Shown: positions 17,577 to 27,633, numbered from the stretch's first letter. The stretch: 52,614 bases of DNA from Rhodospirillales bacterium (GCA_016793875.1 JAEULG010000154.1:1-52614), one strand, 5' to 3'. Program-made: numbers and translations. The notes: generated from the sequence alone by a model not told the origin.

Positions 17577-18772
17577 GCAGCGAACGCCACGTCCTGCTGT
17601 GGCTGATGCTGCTGACGCTGCTGGCGGCAACCCTCTACCTGCTGAGCGGGGCGCTGCTGCCGTTCGTCGCCGGCATGGGTGTCGCCTACCTTCTGGACCC
17701 GGTGGCCGACCGGCTGGAGCGGCTCGGCCTGCCGCGAACCGCGGCAGCACTGGTAATCATCTTCGGCTTCCTGCTGTTGGTGGCGATGGTGATGGTGGTG
17801 CTGGTACCGGTGCTCAGCGACCAGGTCGCCGGGCTGATCGCGCGAGCCCCCCGCTACATCGATGACTTGCGCAGCGAGGTGCAGCCGCTGCTGCGCCGGC
17901 TTCGCTCCAACCTGACGCCAAGCCAGGCGGCGCAGATCGACGAGGCAATCAAGTCGCACGCCGGCGATGTCCTCGGTTGGGTCGGGCAGATCCTCAGCAG
18001 CATCGTCTACGGCGGGGCGGCGGTGCTGAACCTGCTCGGCCTGCTGTTCGTGATGCCGGTGGTCGCCTTCTACATGATCCGCGACTGGGACCGGCTGGTG
18101 GCCCACATCGATTCGCTGCTGCCGCTGCACAGCGCCGACACCATCCGCCACCTCGCCGCCGAGATCGATGCCCGGCTGAGCGGGTTCGTCCGCGGCCAGG
18201 CCATCGTCTGCTTGCTGCTGGGGGCTTGGTACGCCATCGGTCTGACCATCGTCGGCCTGGACTTTGCCCTGCTGCTGGGGATCGGCGCCGGAGTGCTGAC
18301 GATCATCCCCTACCTCGGCAACATCGTCGGGCTGACCGCCTGCCTGCTGCTGGCGATGGCGCAGTTCGACAACTGGCTGTCCGTGCTGTTGGTCGCAGCG
18401 GTGTTCCTGTCCGGGCAGATGCTGGAAGGCAACTTCGTCAGCCCGAAGATCGTCGGCGACCGGGTCGGACTGCATCCGGTGTGGCTGATGTTCGCGGTCA
18501 CTGCCGGCGCCGTCCTCCTCGGCATCACCGGCGCCCTGCTGGCGGTTCCGGTCGCGGCGGCGGTGGGAGTGCTGGTCCGCTACGGCGTTCAGCGGTATCG
18601 CAACAGTGCCCTCTATGCGGATCCGCGGCTGACCGATCCCAACGTCGTCGAGGTGCTGCCGCCCAATCCTCCCCCCCTCGCTGCCGATGCCGGCAACGCT
18701 GATGGCGAGGCGGCGGCGCCAAAGCGTCCGCATGCCGACGGTGACGACCGGACGAGCGCGGCGCAGCAGTGA
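17573..18772 (+). CDS. AI-2E family (PerM-like) membrane protein
   Basis: 399 residues. Hydrophobic helices at about 7-27, 30-50, 60-85, 150-170 and a run of helices between 205 and 345 match the eight-helix AI-2E exporter/PerM fold, with PVVAFYMIRDWDRL and the late GNFVSPKIVGDRVGLHPVW motif. Members export autoinducer-2, sodium/protons or unknown solutes; the substrate cannot be read here. The ATG overlaps the upstream stop (ATGA), which decides the start. The Pro/Ala-rich tail after about 355 is probably disordered. Confidence 0.9.
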   Translation: MSSERHVLLWLMLLTLLAATLYLLSGALLPFVAGMGVAYLLDPVADRLERLGLPRTAAALVIIFGFLLLVAMVMVVLVPVLSDQVAGLIARAPRYIDDLRSEVQPLLRRLRSNLTPSQAAQIDEAIKSHAGDVLGWVGQILSSIVYGGAAVLNLLGLLFVMPVVAFYMIRDWDRLVAHIDSLLPLHSADTIRHLAAEIDARLSGFVRGQAIVCLLLGAWYAIGLTIVGLDFALLLGIGAGVLTIIPYLGNIVGLTACLLLAMAQFDNWLSVLLVAAVFLSGQMLEGNFVSPKIVGDRVGLHPVWLMFAVTAGAVLLGITGALLAVPVAAAVGVLVRYGVQRYRNSALYADPRLTDPNVVEVLPPNPPPLAADAGNADGEAAAPKRPHADGDDRTSAAQQ

Positions 18773-19464
18773 GCCCGGCGCGACAGCTGCCCCTGCCGCT
18801 CCCGCCGCCGGTATCGCTCGCCGGAGAGGACTTTCTCGTCGCCGAGCCCAATCGCCTCGCGGTGCAGCGTCTTGAGGCGTGGCCCCTCTGGCGGACGCCA
18901 GTGCTCATCCTGTCGGGGCCGACCGGCTGCGGCAAGACCCACCTTGCCCACGTCTTCCTCAACCGCAGCCGCGGGGTTCTGATCGACCATTGCGCGCTGC
19001 GGCTCGACCAGACCGTCGACATCGCCGCCCGGGCCGGCATCTGCATCATCGACGATGCCGATCGTGCCGTCGCCGCCGGCATCGAACGGCCGCTGCTGCA
19101 TCTCCACAATGTCATCGCCGAGCGGCGCGGCCATCTGCTGCTGACCGGCGAGGGGCCGCCTGCGCGCTGGCCCTTCACCCTGCCCGACCTGCGCTCGCGC
19201 CTCCTCGCCGCCGACACCGTGGACATCAGCTCTCCGGACGACGGGCTGATCGCGGCAGTGCTGGTGAAGCTGTTTGCCGATCGCCTGCTCAAGGTGGACG
19301 CCGAGGTGATCGGCTATGCGCTGCCGCGCATCGTACGCTCTTTCGCAGCTGCCCGCCGGCTGGTCGCCGACCTCCAGGCCGCGGCAGCCAGGAGCCGCCG
19401 GCGCCGGATCACCGTCCCGCTCGTCCGCGAAGTGCTCAGCTCGATGGGTGAGGAAGACCGCTGA
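18769..19464 (+). CDS. hdaA: Hda-type DnaA regulatory inactivator
   Basis: 231 residues of DnaA-like AAA+ fold. N-terminal QLPLP (6-10) matches the beta-clamp-binding motif of Hda, Walker A GPTGCGKT (50-57), Walker B IIDDAD, then the lid region. There is no DnaA domain IV for DNA binding. With the sliding clamp, Hda stimulates ATP hydrolysis by DnaA to prevent re-initiation. Starts with GTG overlapping the previous stop (GTGA). Confidence 0.9.
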   Translation: MSPARQLPLPLPPPVSLAGEDFLVAEPNRLAVQRLEAWPLWRTPVLILSGPTGCGKTHLAHVFLNRSRGVLIDHCALRLDQTVDIAARAGICIIDDADRAVAAGIERPLLHLHNVIAERRGHLLLTGEGPPARWPFTLPDLRSRLLAADTVDISSPDDGLIAAVLVKLFADRLLKVDAEVIGYALPRIVRSFAAARRLVADLQAAAARSRRRRITVPLVREVLSSMGEEDR

Positions 19465-19507
19465 GGCCCTGCCGGCCTTGCAACGCGTGCTTGCAAACGG
19501 CCGGGGA

Positions 19508-19583
<76 letters not shown>

Positions 19584-19703
19584 TTGGGCAGGAAGGAACC
19601 AGCGCCTCGTTGCGCCGGCTTATAGCAACGAAGCGCCGATGCTGTCCAGAAGGCAGAACGCGCGCCCCGGCCAGCGCGCCGCCCTCTTCGATCCTCTCTC
19701 GCG

Positions 19704-20789
19704 CTACGGAAACAGCGGCTTCTGGGTCAGGCCGGTGGTCTCGGCGAGACCGCAGGCGAAATTCATGTTCTGGATGGCCTGGCCGGAGGCCCCCTTGACC
19801 AGGTTGTCGATCACCGACAGCACGATCGCCCGGCCCTCGATCCGGTCGGCGAAGACAGCGATCAGGTTGTTGTTGGATCCCCGGACGTGGCGCGTCGCCG
19901 GCACCTGCCCCTCCTCCAACACGTGCACGAACGGCTCGCGGGCGTACCGCGCGGCCATCACCGACCTTATGTCGGCGGCGCTGGCGCCGCCCTTCAGGCG
20001 CACGTAGATGCTGGCGAGGATGCCCCGGTTCATCGGCATGAGGTGGGGGGTGAAATTGAGCACCACCTTGTGGCCGGTGACGCGGCTGACCTGCTCCTCG
20101 ATCTCGGGGGCGTGCCGGTGCGAGGCCACGCCGTAGGCATGAACACCCTCCGCCACCTCGGTGAACAGGGTCTCCTCCTTTGCCGCCCGACCCGCGCCCG
20201 AAGTCCCCGACTTGGCATCGATGACAATGTCCTCGACGTCGATCAGGTTATCCGCCGCCAGCGGCAGCAGCGGCAGCAGGGAAGCGGTGCAGTAGCAGCC
20301 CGGGCAGGCGATCAGGCGGGCACCGGCGAGGCGCGGCCGGGCCCACTCGGTCAGCCCGTAAACCGCCTGCCGCTGCAGCTCCGCGGCGGCGTGCGGCCGC
20401 CCGTACCATTGCTCGTAGACCGCAGGATCGCTGAAGCGGAAATCCGGGGAGAGATCGAGCAACCGCACGTGGTCCGGCACCTTTGCCGCCAGCGGCTGGG
20501 CCGCGCCGTGTGGCAGCGCCAGGAACGCCACGTCGACGCCCTGCCAGTCCACCGCGTCGATCGGCGTCAGCAACGGCAGGTTCCGGGCCCGCACCGCACC
20601 GGCGAGGTGCGGAAAGACGGCGCCCAAGTCCTGGCCGACCTTGCGATCGGCGGTCAGCGCGACGATCTGCGCCGCCGGATGCTCGACCAGCAGCCGGACC
20701 AGTTCGGCGCCGGTGTAGCCGCTGGCGCCAAGGATGGCGATTCGCAGCGACGTGCCGCGGGAAGTCTCAGGAGTCTCGGTTGTGCTCAC
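19704..20789 (-). CDS. argC: N-acetyl-gamma-glutamyl-phosphate reductase
   Basis: 361 residues. NADP-binding ILGASGYTGAELVRLL (19-34) and active-site Cys165 in ACPGCYCTA; later AKSGTSGAGR and HRHAPEIEEQ. It reduces N-acetylglutamyl phosphate to the semialdehyde, step 3 of arginine synthesis. It follows rpsI by 78 bp on the same strand, the common alphaproteobacterial rplM-rpsI-argC order. The first 14 residues are Thr/Glu-rich and may be extra. Confidence 0.96.
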   Translation of the reverse strand: MSTTETPETSRGTSLRIAILGASGYTGAELVRLLVEHPAAQIVALTADRKVGQDLGAVFPHLAGAVRARNLPLLTPIDAVDWQGVDVAFLALPHGAAQPLAAKVPDHVRLLDLSPDFRFSDPAVYEQWYGRPHAAAELQRQAVYGLTEWARPRLAGARLIACPGCYCTASLLPLLPLAADNLIDVEDIVIDAKSGTSGAGRAAKEETLFTEVAEGVHAYGVASHRHAPEIEEQVSRVTGHKVVLNFTPHLMPMNRGILASIYVRLKGGASAADIRSVMAARYAREPFVHVLEEGQVPATRHVRGSNNNLIAVFADRIEGRAIVLSVIDNLVKGASGQAIQNMNFACGLAETTGLTQKPLFP

Positions 20790-20867
20790 GCCTGCACCCT
20801 GGTACCTGCCGGCCCCGCATTACCTGCGGATAACTGCAACAGGCCGCGCGGCGTGCCGGAAACGAGA

Positions 20868-21341
20868 TTAGCGCTTGGAGAACTGGAAGCTGCGGCGGGC
20901 CTTGGCGCGGCCGTACTTCTTGCGCTCCACGACGCGTGGGTCACGGGTCAGAAAGCCGCCGCCCTTCAGCGCCGAGCGCAGATCCGGCTCGAACCGGACG
21001 AGCGCCCGGCTGATGCCGTGGCGCAGCGCGCCGGCTTGGCCCGACAGCCCGCCGCCGTTCACCGTGCAGATGACGTCATACTGGTCGGCTCGGCCGGCGA
21101 CGACGAACGGCTGGTTGATCACCATGCGCAGCGTCGGGCGGGCAAAGAAGGTCGCGACGTCCCGGCCGTTGACCTTGATCTCGCCGCGGCCCGGCTTGAT
21201 CCATACCCGGGCGACAGCGTCCTTGCGCTTGCCGGTCGCGTAGGCACGGCCGTAGGCGTCGATCTGCGGCTTTGCCGCCTCGGTTTCCTGCGGCAAGACA
21301 ACCTGTTGAAGATCCTGAAAGGAAGAAATCGGCTCAGCCAT
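20868..21341 (-). CDS. rpsI: Small ribosomal subunit protein uS9
   Basis: 157 residues from the ATG at 21341 (MAEPIS). The conserved core runs from about 30 ([15 protein letters not shown]) to the invariant basic C-terminal tail ending FQFSKR, which reaches the ribosomal P site. The N-terminal 25 residues are an alphaproteobacterial-style extension. It starts 10 bases after the rplM stop. Confidence 0.97.
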   Translation of the reverse strand: MAEPISSFQDLQQVVLPQETEAAKPQIDAYGRAYATGKRKDAVARVWIKPGRGEIKVNGRDVATFFARPTLRMVINQPFVVAGRADQYDVICTVNGGGLSGQAGALRHGISRALVRFEPDLRSALKGGGFLTRDPRVVERKKYGRAKARRSFQFSKR

Positions 21342-21351
21342 GAAGGTCCTG

Positions 21352-21810
21352 CTAACGCTTGTTCTTCGGGTTGAGCGCCGCGACATCGAGCGCCTGCGGC
21401 GACTGGGCGGCGTGCGGATGCTCTCCACCCTTGTAGACACGCAGCTTCTTCATCACTGCCCGGCCGAGCGGCCCCGACGGCACCATCCGCTCCACCGCCT
21501 TTTCGATGACGCGTTCCGGGTAGCGGCCGTCCAGCATCTGCCCGACGCGGCGCTGCTTGATGCCGCCCGGATGGCCGGTGTGCCAGTAGAAGATCTTGTT
21601 CTCGCGCTTGCGGCCGGTCAGCGCGACCTTCTCGGCGTTGACGACGACGATGTAGTCGCCGCAGTCGACGTGCGGGGTGAACATGGGCTTGTGCTTGCCG
21701 CGCAGCCGCATGGCGATGACAGAAGCGAGCCGCCCGAGCACGCAGCCCTCAGCATCGATGACGTACCATCCGTGGGTAACGTCGGCCGGGCGCGCTGAAT
21801 ACGTCTTCAT
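21352..21810 (-). CDS. rplM: Large ribosomal subunit protein uL13
   Basis: 152 residues: [20 protein letters not shown] at the start, then LGRLAS and [11 protein letters not shown], all diagnostic. First gene of the rplM-rpsI unit; start at 21810 chosen because MKTYSA is the universal beginning. Transcribed from the promoter at 21891-21919. Confidence 0.97.
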   Translation of the reverse strand: MKTYSARPADVTHGWYVIDAEGCVLGRLASVIAMRLRGKHKPMFTPHVDCGDYIVVVNAEKVALTGRKRENKIFYWHTGHPGGIKQRRVGQMLDGRYPERVIEKAVERMVPSGPLGRAVMKKLRVYKGGEHPHAAQSPQALDVAALNPKNKR

Positions 21811-21883
21811 CAGGTCTTTTTCCGCTGGAATCTGTGACGCGAGCAATAAGGCCCTCTCGGCAAATCGAGGGCGACGCCGCGAG

Positions 21884-21919
21884 AGGCGGTGAAATACGAC
21901 AGCCGCCGGTGCGTGTCAA
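21884..21919 (-). promoter_or_regulatory. Sigma-70-like promoter of rplM-rpsI
   Basis: Minus-strand TTGACA (21914-21919), exactly 17 bases, TATTTC (21891-21896); predicted start near 21884 and a leader of about 74 bases. The leader can fold GCCCTC (21851-21856) with GAGGGC (21867-21872), which might serve in autogenous control by uL13, but this is speculation. Confidence 0.65.
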
Positions 21920-22214
21920 CGATCATCGCCCCGCTCCGGGTTCCGCAAAGCCGCCGCAGGGCGTCGGTGAGCGTGGCGAGCAACCCCGCCCCGGCCGCCG
22001 GCGACGGATTGTGCGGCCCCTGGTGCACATCGCTTCGCTCAGTGCCACCCTGCGAGCCGAGGGCTACTTCTCCTGCACCGCGGCCGGTCTTCACGAGCAA
22101 CTCGGGCCAAGTCATTCGATGGCCGTGACAAGCATGGCCATGACGGCATGGGTTCAGGCGGCAGCGGCTGGCTCTCACGCCGGAAGCCGCTGCCGCCTTG
22201 GGCAGAGGGCGCCG
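21920..22214. other. Intergenic region between rplM promoter and DsrE-like gene
   Basis: Small open frames exist on both strands, but none has family-like sequence or a good ribosome site. The only clear element is the long hairpin at 22157-22197. Confidence 0.4.
22157..22197 (-). terminator. Hairpin downstream of the DsrE-like gene
   Basis: Perfect 13-bp stem (22157-22169 with 22185-22197, GGCGGCAGCGGCT and its complement) around a 15-base loop, 18 bases past the stop of the minus-strand gene. There is no T-run, so termination may be weak or Rho-assisted. Confidence 0.45.
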
Positions 22215-22631
22215 TTACCAGGTCAGCGTGCGCGTATCATCCTTGAACAGCAGACCGCCGGTCAGCTCCGGATTGCCAAGCTTCGCTCCCTCGATGAGAT
22301 CGCTCTCGGCGACGCCGTAGTGCTTCATGCAGAACGGGCAGACGATGAGCGTCGCGCCCTTGCCGATGAGTTCCGCCAGCGCCTTCTGCTGCTCGGCGAA
22401 CTTGCTCGCGTTCTGCTTCGAGGCGAGCAGCACGCCTTTGTCGTTCAGCCAGATCGCCAACGGATGACCGCGCTCCAACGTCGACGCGGAGAATTTCGTG
22501 GCCATGTCCACCCGATGGACCTCGTCCGTCGTCAGGCTGACGAACAGCAAGCCGTGGTCGTCGGCCGACGACGGGCTCGTTGCCGCAAATGCGGCAATAA
22601 GGGCAAGCGCAGCCACAAGGTTACGTATCAT
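22215..22631 (-). CDS. DsrE-family protein with signal peptide
   Basis: 138 residues. Signal peptide 1-24 (ending SSADD), then a DsrE/F-like fold: HGLLFVSLTTDE, a central helix (FAEQQKALAELIGKGATL) and CPFCMKHYGV. The CxxC after strand 4 contains the position used by DsrE/TusD proteins for sulfur transfer. An exported DsrE-like protein may handle sulfane sulfur or metal in the periplasm; the substrate is unknown. It lies 92 bp downstream of a DUF2946-like gene on the same strand. Confidence 0.82.
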   Translation of the reverse strand: MIRNLVAALALIAAFAATSPSSADDHGLLFVSLTTDEVHRVDMATKFSASTLERGHPLAIWLNDKGVLLASKQNASKFAEQQKALAELIGKGATLIVCPFCMKHYGVAESDLIEGAKLGNPELTGGLLFKDDTRTLTW

Positions 22632-22723
22632 GGTTTGTCCCCTTCGTTTGAGACCCTACCAGGAGGGCGTCCATCGGACCGGCACCTCCTTTCAGCAGGG
22701 AAAACTTTGATTTCCGGATCGGC

Positions 22724-23179
22724 TCAGGAAACGAAGGGCGGCGCGCGGGAGAGATGATGGAAGCCGGCAGGCAGGCCGGCGATCTCGGGGGAAGAGCGGG
22801 TTTGCGGAAAGGTCGAGACGCCGAACCCCGCAGCTTGCACCGAGCCTTGCACCGGCGGCAACAGAAGTGCCGCGTGGATCCGGCAGAGCGGGCAATCGCG
22901 CTTGGTCTTGCTCGAGGGACCGTTGGAAGAAGGGAGATCCGCCGCCGGAACGATGCGCAGGCCGCTGGCGGTGCAAATCTCGACGGCGCCCTGATCGATC
23001 GCGGGTGTCGGCGGCAGCGATGCCCCGAACAGGACGTAGATGAGGAGGACGAGAGCCGCGCTCAGGTGGACGGAACGCGATCCCACCGCGGTTGGCCAGC
23101 GACGGTGCTTTTTCGGTCGCTCCTGCCAGCAACCGCAGCCGGCGGAGCGCGCCGTCGTCTGGGTTCTCGCCACTCCCAT
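22724..23179 (-). CDS. DUF2946-like small membrane protein
   Basis: 151 residues. One hydrophobic segment (about 40-54) is followed by EICTASGLRIV and DCPLCRIHAALLLPP, the Cys-containing pattern of DUF2946 proteins, often found beside copper-handling genes. Start chosen at the ATG with GAGGG upstream; the first 35 residues, with several Cys and basic residues, could be over-extended. Function unknown; the CPLC pair could bind metal. Confidence 0.6.
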   Translation of the reverse strand: MGVARTQTTARSAGCGCWQERPKKHRRWPTAVGSRSVHLSAALVLLIYVLFGASLPPTPAIDQGAVEICTASGLRIVPAADLPSSNGPSSKTKRDCPLCRIHAALLLPPVQGSVQAAGFGVSTFPQTRSSPEIAGLPAGFHHLSRAPPFVS

Positions 23180-23358
23180 TGCCCTCGCTCGTCTCGGGAG
23201 GAATCTCGGGTCAAGGTGGCAACGCGCGTACCCTTGCCCACGGATGTCCTGCTCCCGGCATAACGAGCGACCGACCAGCCGTCAAACCCGAACTCCCCGT
23301 ACCCCGGCGGCAACGATTGCGCCGGGTGAATGGTCAACGGGGGTGGAATCCGGCGGGT

Positions 23359-25182
23359 TTACGCCGCGCGGCTGGCTTTCTTGCGCTCGTGTTCCTTGAG
23401 GTAACGCTTGCGGATGCGGATCGACTTGGGCGTCACCTCGACCAGTTCGTCGTCGTTGATGAACTCGAGGCTGTACTCCAGCGTCGTTTGAATCGGCGGC
23501 GTCAGGATGATGTTCTCGTCCGAGCCGGCAGCGCGGATGTTGGTGAGCTGCTTGCTCTTCAGCGGGTTGACGCACAGGTCGTTGCCGCGGGCATGGATGC
23601 CGATGATCATACCCTCGTAGACGTCGACGTTGTGGCCGACGAACAGGCGGCCGCGCTCCTGCAGGCTGAACAGCGCGTAGGCCACCGCCTTGCCCGTCGC
23701 CATCGAGATCAGCGCGCCGTTGATGCGCCGGCCCAGCTCGCCGGCGACGCGCGGACCGTAGCGCTCGAAGGCGTGGTAGATCAGCCCGGTGCCAGAGGTC
23801 AGGGTGAGGAACTCGGAGCGGAAGCCGATCAGCCCGCGGGTCGGAATGGTGTAGTCGAGACGGACTCGGCCGCGCCCGTCCGGCACCATGTCGACGAGCT
23901 CGCCGCGGCGTTCGCCCAGCTTCTCCATAACCGAGCCCTGGTGCTGCTCCTCGACATCGACGGTCAGCGTCTCCCAGGGTTCCCTCACCTCGCCGTCGAT
24001 GGTCTTGACGATCACCTCGGGACGGGAGATGGCGAGCTCGTAGCCCTCGCGGCGCATGTTCTCGATCAGCACCGCGAGGTGCAGCTCACCGCGCCCGCTC
24101 ACCTGGAACTTGTCGGGATCCGCCGCCGGCTCGACCCGCAGCGCGACGTTATGGATCAACTCCTCGTCTAGCCGGTCGCGCAGGTTGCGGCTGGTGACGT
24201 ACTTGCCCTCGCGGCCGCCGAGCGGCGAGTCGTTGACCTGGAAGGTCATGCTGATGGTGGGCTCGTCGACGGTCAGCGGCGGCAGCGGCTCGATGACGTC
24301 GGGATCGCAGATGGTATCGGAGATCTTCAGCCCGTCGATGCCGGTAAAGGAGATGATGTCCCCCGCCCCCGCCTCCTCCAATTCGACCCGCTCCAGCCCG
24401 TGAAAGGCGAGGATCTGCAGGACGCGGCCGCGGCGCACCTTGCCGTCGGCGCCGGCGATGGCGACCTGGGTGTTGCGGGTGAGCCGGCCACGGCGGATGC
24501 GGGCGATGCCGATGACGCCGACGTAGCTGGAATAGTCCAGGGCGCTCACCTGCATCTGCAGCGGCCCGGACGGATCGACCTCGGGCGCCGGAACATGGCG
24601 GACGATGGTCTCGAACAGTTCCGTCATGCCGCCGTCGCGCCGGTTCGCGTCCACCGACGCCCAGCCTTCGATCGCCGAGGCGCAGAGGTGGGGAAAGTCC
24701 ATCTGGTCGTGGTCGGCGCCAAGCCGGTCGAACAGATCGAAGGTCTGCTCGATCACCCAGTCGGGACGGGCGGCGGGGCGGTCCACCTTGTTGACGACGA
24801 CGATCGGCCGCAGGCCCCTCGCCAGCGCCTTGCGGGTGACGAAGGTGGTCTGCGGCATCGGCCCCTCGACGGCGTCCACCAGCAGCAGCACGGAGTCGAC
24901 CATTGAGAGTGCCCGCTCGACCTCGCCGCCGAAGTCGGCGTGACCGGGGGTATCGACGATGTTGATGCGCCAGCCCTGCCAGTCGATGGCGGTGTTTTTG
25001 GCGAGGATGGTGATGCCGCGCTCGCGCTCCAGATCGTTGGAGTCCATCACCCGCTCCTGCACCGCGCCGTGGGCGCGCAGGCTGCCGGACTGGCGGAGAA
25101 GCTGATCGACCAGCGTCGTCTTGCCGTGATCGACGTGCGCCACGATGGCGACGTTGCGTATGCGATCGGCCGCTGCGGCCAT
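23359..25182 (-). CDS. typA: Ribosome-associated GTPase TypA/BipA
   Basis: 607 residues, the family length, from the ATG at 25182 (AGGAGCGGAG upstream). G1 AHVDHGKTT (15-23), G2 ERGITI, G3 [15 protein letters not shown]4 NKVD, then EF-G-like domains and the BipA C-terminal domain ([33 protein letters not shown]). It acts in 50S assembly and stress adaptation. A bulged GC hairpin at 23303-23326 lies past its stop without a T-run. The open frame continues upstream to 25305 but is not family-like. Confidence 0.96.
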   Translation of the reverse strand: MAAAADRIRNVAIVAHVDHGKTTLVDQLLRQSGSLRAHGAVQERVMDSNDLERERGITILAKNTAIDWQGWRINIVDTPGHADFGGEVERALSMVDSVLLLVDAVEGPMPQTTFVTRKALARGLRPIVVVNKVDRPAARPDWVIEQTFDLFDRLGADHDQMDFPHLCASAIEGWASVDANRRDGGMTELFETIVRHVPAPEVDPSGPLQMQVSALDYSSYVGVIGIARIRRGRLTRNTQVAIAGADGKVRRGRVLQILAFHGLERVELEEAGAGDIISFTGIDGLKISDTICDPDVIEPLPPLTVDEPTISMTFQVNDSPLGGREGKYVTSRNLRDRLDEELIHNVALRVEPAADPDKFQVSGRGELHLAVLIENMRREGYELAISRPEVIVKTIDGEVREPWETLTVDVEEQHQGSVMEKLGERRGELVDMVPDGRGRVRLDYTIPTRGLIGFRSEFLTLTSGTGLIYHAFERYGPRVAGELGRRINGALISMATGKAVAYALFSLQERGRLFVGHNVDVYEGMIIGIHARGNDLCVNPLKSKQLTNIRAAGSDENIILTPPIQTTLEYSLEFINDDELVEVTPKSIRIRKRYLKEHERKKASRAA

Positions 25183-25561
25183 GGGGGCTCCGCTCCTGCT
25201 GTCTTGGCGATAATCGAAGGTGATGGCGCCTGCGCTGCCGACGCTGCTGGCGAGATGGGGTCTGCAAGGTGCCGGGCGCAAGCGCCGGCGCCCGATCCAC
25301 CGCAAATGCCTTCACGACTGTGGAGAATAACCGAAGCCCCCGCCGCTGTCGAATACCGGCTGACCTGCCCGTTGCTTACGTTCAGCAGTGTGCCTCAGCG
25401 GTGACGTTGCCGTTCCGCCCCGAGCACTCTCCTCGCCCCGGCGCCGGGAAGGGCTTTTTTCTTGATTCATGTTGCGGCGACGGTACGGTTTTCACCCGTC
25501 GCGGGACATCAAGATCCCCCCGCCAATCGAACGATCGCCCGGGAGAACGCGCTTGACCACC
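25183..25561. other. Divergent intergenic region typA / EF-G-like gene
   Basis: No supported gene. Two structures are visible on the plus strand. A short GC hairpin at 25435-25454 is followed by six T (25455-25460), resembling a weak intrinsic terminator although no plus-strand gene precedes it. A 7-bp stem GCGACGG (25477-25483) with CCGTCGC (25496-25502) lies in the presumed leader of the EF-G-like gene. Promoters were not identified. Confidence 0.4.
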
Positions 25562-27577
25562 ATGAAATCGCCCTCAGCGCCACGCTGCGCCGCCTTCGTC
25601 GGCCCCTACCTCTCCGGCAAGACGTCGTTGCTGGAGAGCGTACTGTCGCTGACCGGCGCGATCACCCGCAAGGGCAGCGTCCGCGAGGGCAATACCACCG
25701 GCGACGGCAGCGCCGAGGCACGCGCCCGGCAGATGTCAACCGAGCTCAACGTTGCCACCACCGAGTACCTGGGCGAGACGTGGACCTTTCTCGACTGCCC
25801 CGGCTTCATCGAACTGGCACAGGATGCCTATAACGCGCTGATGGTGGTGGATCTCGCCGTCGTCGTCTGCGAGCCGGAGCCGCAGAAGGTGCTGACCCTG
25901 GCCCCGCTCCTGCGCTTCCTCGACGAGCGCGGCATTCCCCATCTCGTCTTCATCAACAAGATGGACCTCACCGGCGGCAGTATCCGCGCCACCCTGGAGG
26001 CGCTGCAGGGCCTGTCGAGACGGCCGCTGGTGCTGCGCGAGATCCCCATCCGCGACGGCGAGAAGATCAGCGGCTTCGTCGATCTGGTGAGCGAGCGCGC
26101 CTTCCGCTGGAGCGAGGGCAAGCGCTCCGAGATGATCCAGGTTCCGGACGGGTTCGCCCCCCAGGAAAAAGAAGCACGCGCCGGGATGCTGGAAGCGATC
26201 GCCGACTTCGACGATGCGCTGCTGGAAAAGCTGCTGGAGGACATCGCCCCCAACCCCGACGAGATCTACGCCGGCCTTGCCCGCGACCTGCAGCAGCACT
26301 TGATCGTGCCGGTGTTCTTCGGGTCGGCGGAAAGCATGCACGGCATCACCCGGCTGCTCAAGGCGCTGCGCCACGAGGCGCCGGAACCGCAGCAGACGGC
26401 GGAACGCCTCGGTATCCTGGCCGACGAGCCGTGCGCCCGCATCTTCCGCACCCTGCACGCCGCCCACACCGGCAAGCTGTCGCTGGCGCGGGTATTTGCC
26501 GGCGAGATCACCGACGGCATGACGCTCAACGGAGAGCGGGTCAGCGGCGTCAGCCGCATGCTCGGCCAGAAGCTGGAAAAGGTGACGAAGGCGAGCCTCG
26601 GCGAGGTAGTGGCGCTCGGCCGCCTCGACGGGGCGCAGACCGGGGCAGTACTGTCGCCCTCCGGCAAGGCGGCGGGCGACGACTGGCCGGCGCCGCTGAA
26701 GCCGATGTTCGCTCAATGCGTGCACGCCCGCGAGCGCTCCGACGAGGTCAAGCTGACCGCGGCGCTGGCTCGTCTGGTCGACGAGGATCCGTCGCTGTCC
26801 TACGGCCACGACCCGGATACCGGCGAGTTCCTGCTGTGGGGCCAGGGCGAGATGCAGCTCGGCATTGCGCTGGACCGGCTCCGCAACCGCTTCAACGTCC
26901 AGGTGGTCTCGCAGCGGCCGCAGGTCCCCTACAAGGAGACGATCCGCGGCCAGGTCAGCCAGCATGCGCGGCATAAGAAGCAGTCGGGCGGCCACGGCGA
27001 GTTCGGCGATGTGCACATCGACATCAAGGCGCTACCGCGCGGCTCGGGCTTCGTCTTCACCGACACGATCAGCGGCGGCGTCGTGCCCAAGCAGTACATT
27101 CCCGCCGTCGAGGCCGGCGTCCGCGAATACCTGACGCGCGGGCCGCTCGGCTTTCCCGTCGTCGATATCGCGGTGACGCTGACCGACGGCCAGTACCACA
27201 CCGTCGACTCCTCGGACATGGCATTCCGCAAAGCGGCCCAGCTCGGCATGCGCGAGGGCATGCCGAGCTGCCAGCCGGTCCTGCTGGAGCCGATCTTCCA
27301 GGTCAAGATCGCCATTCCATCCGAGTTCACCTCGCGCATCCAGCGGCTGGTGAGCGGCCGCCGCGGCCAGATTCTCGGCTTTGAGGCGAAGGACGGCTGG
27401 AACGGCTGGGACGAGGTCAGCGTGCTGCTGCCGCAAGCGGAGATGCACGGCCTGATCGTCGAGCTGCGCTCGGCGACCCTCGGCGTCGGCACGTTCGAGT
27501 GGCAGTTCGACCACCTGCAGGAGCTGTCCGGCAAGCTCGCCGACGACGTCGTCGCCAGCCGCGCCGCCGCGACGTAA
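25562..27577 (+). CDS. Elongation factor G-like GTPase (EF-G paralogue)
   Basis: 671 residues with the five-domain EF-G plan. The nucleotide site departs from canonical EF-G: G1 is GPYLSGKT (14-21) rather than AHIDAGKT, G3 is DCPG (78-81) rather than DTPG, G4 is NKMD. Domain IV keeps GHGEFGDVHI and domain V the RIQRLVSGRRGQILGFEAKDGW stretch. This fits the EF-G-like paralogues found beside the main fusA in many proteobacteria, whose role is unsettled. The ATG at 25562 is preferred; an in-frame TTG at 25553 and earlier codons exist. Divergent from typA. Confidence 0.88.
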   Translation: MKSPSAPRCAAFVGPYLSGKTSLLESVLSLTGAITRKGSVREGNTTGDGSAEARARQMSTELNVATTEYLGETWTFLDCPGFIELAQDAYNALMVVDLAVVVCEPEPQKVLTLAPLLRFLDERGIPHLVFINKMDLTGGSIRATLEALQGLSRRPLVLREIPIRDGEKISGFVDLVSERAFRWSEGKRSEMIQVPDGFAPQEKEARAGMLEAIADFDDALLEKLLEDIAPNPDEIYAGLARDLQQHLIVPVFFGSAESMHGITRLLKALRHEAPEPQQTAERLGILADEPCARIFRTLHAAHTGKLSLARVFAGEITDGMTLNGERVSGVSRMLGQKLEKVTKASLGEVVALGRLDGAQTGAVLSPSGKAAGDDWPAPLKPMFAQCVHARERSDEVKLTAALARLVDEDPSLSYGHDPDTGEFLLWGQGEMQLGIALDRLRNRFNVQVVSQRPQVPYKETIRGQVSQHARHKKQSGGHGEFGDVHIDIKALPRGSGFVFTDTISGGVVPKQYIPAVEAGVREYLTRGPLGFPVVDIAVTLTDGQYHTVDSSDMAFRKAAQLGMREGMPSCQPVLLEPIFQVKIAIPSEFTSRIQRLVSGRRGQILGFEAKDGWNGWDEVSVLLPQAEMHGLIVELRSATLGVGTFEWQFDHLQELSGKLADDVVASRAAAT

Positions 27578-27633
27578 GACGGGCGCCGCCGCCGCGGCGG
27601 GCCGGAAGGCGCGGTGGCAGGAAAGGAGCTAGC

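Noticed and set aside
21920..22178. Minus-strand open frame between DsrE-like gene and rplM
   Set aside because: No family-like sequence; overlaps the long hairpin and the rplM promoter.
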